The translations under genes and the position numbers were made by a program. From positions 62,001-126,000 of the forward strand of contig CP065012.1 of assembly GCA_016699815.1 (NCBI GenBank): 64,000 nucleotides of DNA, in the 5' to 3' direction. The DNA is from Chitinophagaceae bacterium. Lineage in GTDB: Bacteria; Bacteroidota; Bacteroidia; Chitinophagales; Chitinophagaceae. Under the pieces are notes generated by a model, which had not been told where the DNA came from, made no database searches, and was given only the letters and a program-made list of their open reading frames with translations. Positions within the stretch are counted from its first letter, which is position 1. Every line of letters begins with the position of its first letter. Of this stretch, positions 60,173-64,000 are shown in pieces.

Positions 60173-60913
60173 ATGAACAACAATTATTTTCAAAAGCTAA
60201 AATTTTTAATCCTCGGCTTGCTTGTCTCTGTAATGGGCATTAGCCAGGTAAAAAATGTAATTTCCACCCAAAGGGTTTTTCCAAAAATTGATAAAGTAGC
60301 AGAGTTTGAAAAAGCCATTGCTGCACATGCCAAAAAATTTCATAGCGGAGAGCAAGGCTGGCGTGTATTTTCCATAGAATCCGGGCCCGATTTTGGAGGT
60401 TATCAACTTACAGAAGGCCCAACCAGCTGGGATGCCCTGGATACCCGTGGTGACCTGGGCGCCGAGCACATGACAGACTGGAATAAAAACATTGCCATTT
60501 ATTTAACCGATAGAACAACAAACAGCTATTCAGTTTTTGAAGAATCTTTAAGCTCTGTAAGCCTGGGTGATGTTTCTGATAAAATACAGGTTACCCATGT
60601 GTATCCTAAAATAGGTAAAGGCGCAAAAGTAAGATCAATTTTAAAAAACCTTAAAGCAGTTTGGGCAGCAGATGGTTCATCAGTTGCCGTGTATTCTTCC
60701 AATGCTTCCGGGCACGGCAAATTTGCAATTGTTACAAGATTTAAACAAGGGTTAAAAGAAAAAGCAAAAGGCTTTCGTAAGCCTTTTAAAGAAACTTATG
60801 ATGGCGTATATGGCGAAGGGGCTTATGATACCTATTCCGAAGATATCAACAGGTACGCCCAGGAAGCATGGAGTGAATTGCTTTTTTTGAGAAAAGACCT
60901 GAGTTCTAAATAA
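60173..60913 (+). CDS. secreted two-domain ABM-like protein
   Basis: A 246-residue exported protein with a signal peptide (about 1-25, ending GISQ). It comprises two similar alpha/beta halves (about 30-130 and 140-240): FPKIDKVAEFEKAIAAHAKK and YPKIGKGAKVRSILKNLKAV start each half. It is the intact paralogue of the split gene at 58489-59247. No catalytic residues can be recognised; ABM folds occur in monooxygenases and in binding proteins. It follows the tandem-repeat lipoprotein gene by 125 bases. Confidence 0.75.
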   Translation: MNNNYFQKLKFLILGLLVSVMGISQVKNVISTQRVFPKIDKVAEFEKAIAAHAKKFHSGEQGWRVFSIESGPDFGGYQLTEGPTSWDALDTRGDLGAEHMTDWNKNIAIYLTDRTTNSYSVFEESLSSVSLGDVSDKIQVTHVYPKIGKGAKVRSILKNLKAVWAADGSSVAVYSSNASGHGKFAIVTRFKQGLKEKAKGFRKPFKETYDGVYGEGAYDTYSEDINRYAQEAWSELLFLRKDLSSK

Positions 60914-61046
60914 AGAGGTAATTCAAAGTTGGTTTGAAACATTTGTATTCATTCTTAGCAAAAAAATTGGCAGATTTATATTTAAAAGAGTTAATCATTA
61001 CAGATGTTTCAAACCTTCTATTTATTCACTTTTATAATTTACTCAA

Positions 61047-61991
61047 ATGAAAAAATATTATTTCTTTACCATACTTGCTGTAGCAGGTATGGTATCAGCC
61101 TTTGCCCAAAAAAAAATCAATGGAAACATTTACATTACCCACCCGGCTATTACAGTTGTTGAAGAGTTTGGCAAAGCCTTTGAAGCAGGAGATTCTGCAA
61201 AAATGGCCAGTTATTTAACCGCTGATTTTAAGTTTTTTGATGGCACTTCCAATCTTAACAACTTTGGAGAAGTAGGCAAAGCACAGTTTTTATCGGATGC
61301 AGCAAGTTTTAAAAACAGGTTTGACTATTTCAAATTTACCAATTTTCCAGGCAGCTATCCCGATGCATTAGAATATCAAAAAGACAATAAGAATAGTGAA
61401 GTAACAGTTATCACCTGGAATTCAATTAGTGGTGTTCATAAAAAAACCGGTGTAAAAATAGATGCTGCCGCACATTATAATTTTACCCTTACCAGCGATA
61501 ATAAAATAAAAAGAATGCTGGAATATGCCAACTCAAAAGTGTTTGATGAAATAAGGGCTGGTTTTACCACCCGTACCAACGGTACCATTTACAACCACCA
61601 CGAAAACATCAATACCGTTCGCAAATCAATGTATGCTTTTGAAAAAGGCGATGTGGACAAAGCCCTGAGTTATTTTGCCGACAACGTAAAATTTTTTGAC
61701 ATTAATTGGCCATTTGACTCAAGTATCAATAAGGCCCAGGCAAAAGCAGACTGGCAACAATTCATCAATGATTATGAAATTATAAAAATAGAAGAAGTAG
61801 GATACCCGGATTACCTGCAGTACGAAATAGGAAACGGCCGTGAGGTACTGTCCTGGTGGAAATACTTCCTGGTACGTAAATCAGATAAAAAGAAACTCAC
61901 CGTTGCATTTCATTTTTCTGACAGCTTTAACGCAGAAGGTAAAATAACCAGCGAAGTTTCGTATTATGGCGCTGATTTTTTTAAGAAATAG
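61047..61991 (+). CDS. secreted protein with two SnoaL/NTF2-like domains
   Basis: A 314-residue exported protein with a signal peptide (MKKYYFFTILAVAGMVSAFA). Residues about 30-165 and 175-310 are two copies of an NTF2-like (SnoaL) domain, each with an N-terminal helix and a strand pair: VEEFGKAFEAGDSAKMASYL then FKFFDGTSN, and VRKSMYAFEKGDVDKALSYF then VKFFDINW. NTF2 folds bind small hydrophobic ligands or act as isomerases. The role is unknown. It is the last of the secreted-protein run and is followed by a terminator. Confidence 0.8.
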   Translation: MKKYYFFTILAVAGMVSAFAQKKINGNIYITHPAITVVEEFGKAFEAGDSAKMASYLTADFKFFDGTSNLNNFGEVGKAQFLSDAASFKNRFDYFKFTNFPGSYPDALEYQKDNKNSEVTVITWNSISGVHKKTGVKIDAAAHYNFTLTSDNKIKRMLEYANSKVFDEIRAGFTTRTNGTIYNHHENINTVRKSMYAFEKGDVDKALSYFADNVKFFDINWPFDSSINKAQAKADWQQFINDYEIIKIEEVGYPDYLQYEIGNGREVLSWWKYFLVRKSDKKKLTVAFHFSDSFNAEGKITSEVSYYGADFFKK

Positions 61992-62104
61992 TATCTATAA
62001 GTTCAACTATTTTACTGGGCAAAGCCGTAATTGAATTTGAATTTTTGTAACTTATCTTATTTACCCTGTGCTAATTCAGTAAGGAAGCGTTTTAACAGTT
62101 AATG

Positions 62105-62133
62105 GCCAAAGTTTATACTTTGGCTTTTTTTTT
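62105..62133 (+). terminator. intrinsic terminator after the SnoaL-like gene
   Basis: GCCAAAGT (62105-62112) pairs perfectly with ACTTTGGC (62117-62124) around TTAT, followed by nine T. Confidence 0.9.
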
Positions 62134-62268
62134 GAATATTTATTTATAAGCCTGGTAGAAAAATCTGTTAATATTAAAATTATTTCTTGCTGGTTACAGG
62201 TTTACACCCAATTTTGTAATTCCATTGGCGCTTACAGCAAAGTCCAATGCCCTAATCAAAATTATTTT

Positions 62269-62964
62269 ATGGAACTTCTGATAGTAGATGATAACAAAAT
62301 TGCACGAACAACTCTTCGGCAAATGGTTTCTCAAGTGAAGGAATTAACGGTTGCGGGTGAATGTGCAACTTCAATGGAAGCCTATAATTTTTTACAGGGA
62401 AAAACCGTTGACTTACTATTGCTCGACATTGAAATGCCTGGCATGAACGGTTTAGAACTTACTCACTCACTGGGAAGCAATAGCCCGGTTATTGTATATA
62501 CTACTTCAAAAAAAGAATATGCCACACAGGCATTTGACTTGAATGTTGCCGACTACCTGCTAAAACCTGTAAGCGTTCCCAGGTTTATTCAGGCAATAGA
62601 AAAGGTAAAAGAGATTTTGGAAAGCAGGAAAGAAAAAGTAACCATGAGCGAAGAAGAATTTATTTTTATACGTGACTCTAATATAGTGCGCCGCTTAAAA
62701 GTAGATGATATCCTGTATGCAGAGGCAATGGGTGATTACGTAAAACTGCATATTGGCCAAAAATATTTTGCCATTCACTGCACACTTAAAGCAGTGGAAA
62801 GCCGCCTCTCCCCTGCTAAATTTATAAGGGTACACCGCTCCTATATTATTAATGTTGGCAAAGTTGAAACAATACAGGATGGGGCATTGGTTTTAAACGG
62901 CAAACCCATTCCGGTAGCCGATGCTTACAGGTTGGCGCTTAACCTTAGGTTAAATATACTTTAA
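62269..62964 (+). CDS. LytTR-family response regulator
   Basis: A 231-residue response regulator. The receiver (1-120) has VDDN (6-9), phosphoacceptor Asp53 in LLDIEMPGMNGLEL, then TTSKKEYATQAF and the LLKPVS lysine. The LytTR DNA-binding domain (about 135-231) has VDDILYAEAMGDYVKLHI and KFIRVHRSYIINVGKVE. It is not adjacent to the first kinase/LytTR pair; its likely partner is the membrane sensor starting at 63337, whose C-terminal part lies outside the window. Confidence 0.93.
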   Translation: MELLIVDDNKIARTTLRQMVSQVKELTVAGECATSMEAYNFLQGKTVDLLLLDIEMPGMNGLELTHSLGSNSPVIVYTTSKKEYATQAFDLNVADYLLKPVSVPRFIQAIEKVKEILESRKEKVTMSEEEFIFIRDSNIVRRLKVDDILYAEAMGDYVKLHIGQKYFAIHCTLKAVESRLSPAKFIRVHRSYIINVGKVETIQDGALVLNGKPIPVADAYRLALNLRLNIL

Positions 62965-63098
62965 CCCAAGCAGCTTGTTATTTTTTCACCGATAGGTTTT
63001 CCTTAATCACCTATTCGATACCTCAATTGTTTCTTAGCTATATTAGGTTTGCTATTGCTACTTACTCTGTAACAAAAAAACAACTCAGTAATACTGAA

Positions 63099-63302
63099 AT
63101 GAAAGCTAAACAAATTATCGAGTTATTTGTTTCTACTATAATACTGGTAATTTTATTCTATTGGCTTTTAAATATTATTGATCACCATGCTGTTCCAAGG
63201 CAACTCACACTTCCTATTGTTTTTATTATTGCAGATATTGTATTTCTTGCGGTATTTTTTGTTAAGCTTATTAAGCCGGACAAACAACAGCATAACCTGT
63301 AA
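63099..63302 (+). CDS. small two-segment membrane protein
   Basis: A 67-residue protein with two hydrophobic stretches (LFVSTIILVILFYWLLNII and LPIVFIIADIVFLAVFFVKL) joined by a short loop (DHHAVPRQ). The tail is basic. No family is recognised. It lies between the LytTR regulator and the sensor gene on the same strand, so it may belong to that signalling group. ATG 63099 is preferred over the upstream non-ATG opening at 63027. Confidence 0.55.
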   Translation: MKAKQIIELFVSTIILVILFYWLLNIIDHHAVPRQLTLPIVFIIADIVFLAVFFVKLIKPDKQQHNL

Positions 63303-63336
63303 TACGATTTAGCGTAAATTGCAGAAATAAATATTG

Positions 63337-64000
63337 ATGAACCGCTATTTAAGATATATCATACCGGTTGTTTTTATCATTGCCGTTTTACTCATTGTAT
63401 TTCTCCAGTTTATTTCCAACCGAAGTATCAACCGCCTGGTAAATGGCAATGAGGAAATGCTTAATGGTTTTGAAATCAATAATACTTTACGAAACCTCCA
63501 AAACGGGGTTTTGACTATGGAGAGCAAAGTAAAAGGTACGGTAATTCGTGGAGCTGAAATTAACGATGGACATATTGCAAATGAAATTAGCAGCCTAAAC
63601 AAAATGCTCGATAGTTTATCCAAAATGCCGGGCAGTAACTTAATATTGCCCCAATTAGCAATGTTAAGGGATTTAGTGAACCGCAAAATCAATACAGATA
63701 CCCAAATACTCGACACTTTCCGGCTTAGCGGAAAAGTTTTTGCCGAAAATATAGTTAAATCAAATAAGGATAAACAACTTACCGATTCTATTCGTTTTGT
63801 TTGCAATCAAATAGACGGCTTACACCGTAATAAAGTTATTGCGGCTATGAAAGAAGCCGATTATAACGGGTTGCAGGCAAAAACATTGGGAAGAATTATT
63901 GCCATCATTGCCATTTTGGCTTCGCTATTCACTTTTACTTATATCGCCTTTAAAGTAAAGGAGCAGCAAAAACTTATTGACCGCTTAAACATTTCCGAAA
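63337..64000 (+). CDS. membrane sensor protein, N-terminal part (cut by window end)
   Basis: The frame runs from ATG 63337 to the window edge (221 codons, incomplete). A membrane segment occupies about 7-24, then an extracytoplasmic helical domain of about 155 residues (NEEMLNGFEINNTLRNLQNG, SLNKMLDSLSKMPGSNLILP) as in CHASE3-type sensors, then a second membrane segment at about 188-206 and a coiled start KVKEQQKLIDRLNISE. This layout, next to a response regulator, suggests a sensor histidine kinase, but the kinase domain is not in view. Confidence 0.75.
   Translation, partial: MNRYLRYIIPVVFIIAVLLIVFLQFISNRSINRLVNGNEEMLNGFEINNTLRNLQNGVLTMESKVKGTVIRGAEINDGHIANEISSLNKMLDSLSKMPGSNLILPQLAMLRDLVNRKINTDTQILDTFRLSGKVFAENIVKSNKDKQLTDSIRFVCNQIDGLHRNKVIAAMKEADYNGLQAKTLGRIIAIIAILASLFTFTYIAFKVKEQQKLIDRLNISE

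Noticed and set aside
62088..62104. Single LytTR-like half-site (ACAGTTAAT) before the terminator
   Set aside because: LytTR sites are direct repeats about one helical turn pair apart; no second copy is present and the position is after a gene's end.
1..64000. Search for insertion sequences, prophage or integrative elements
   Set aside because: No transposase, integrase, relaxase or phage structural gene was found, and no long terminal repeats were noticed; the GIY-YIG remnant is the only hint.

Overview
This window is a stretch of moderately AT-rich chromosome from a member of the Bacteroidota, most likely close to Chitinophagaceae. Four observations support this. Three secreted proteins carry C-terminal type IX secretion (T9SS) sorting domains. 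There are Bacteroidota-type promoters (TTTG, about 17-19 nt, TAnnTTTG). SecD and SecF are fused. Families such as GLPGLI, DUF3276, DUF3822 and LytTR regulators are typical of this phylum. I see no rRNA, CRISPR array, insertion sequence or prophage; almost everything reads as core chromosome.

Layout. 1-9.1 kb: a DUF3817 membrane protein, an M48 lipoprotein protease, a DUF3052-like protein, DNA primase (dnaG), a secreted TPR protein, ferritin, a CPA2 cation/proton antiporter and a RidA protein. 9.3-14.2 kb: smc, cytidine deaminase and a DUF4197 protein. 14.3-17.9 kb: a minus-strand operon of DUF3822, rsmD, lpxK and a class V aminotransferase. 18-21 kb: a MATE exporter and a translationally coupled BadF-type amino-sugar kinase plus murQ (wall amino-sugar salvage). 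21-33.3 kb: a T9SS protein, then sdhC-sdhA and sdhB separated by a lipoprotein gene and an M64 peptidase gene, then an ABC exporter, a DUF3276 (PUR-alpha-like) protein and a T9SS glucose/sorbosone dehydrogenase. 33.3-42.4 kb: a FUSC membrane protein, three unrecognised small proteins, a CtpA-type S41 protease, cystathionine beta-synthase and an aspartate-type aminotransferase. 42.7-53.7 kb: secDF, a TPR protein, glgB, an outer-membrane beta-barrel/GLPGLI pair and a saccharopine/alanine dehydrogenase-like enzyme. 53.7-64 kb: hscB, two tRNA-Leu genes followed by a truncated GIY-YIG fragment, a TPR histidine kinase/LytTR pair, an epimerase-like protein, a run of small secreted proteins with ABM-like or SnoaL-like folds, a second LytTR regulator and the start of a membrane sensor protein cut by the window edge.

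The least explained signals are these. A gene-free interval at 40.74-41.17 kb has promoter-like boxes, an inverted repeat, stacked hairpins and an intrinsic terminator, which suggests an unassigned structured RNA of about 390 nt. A two-domain secreted-protein gene is split by one in-frame TAA at 58966, exactly where its neighbouring paralogue has Leu. A 26-codon upstream ORF sits in the secDF leader. The sdh operon is interrupted by an exported peptidase. A remnant GIY-YIG gene lies beside the tRNA-Leu pair. All product calls come from reading motifs in the translations; no database search was possible.
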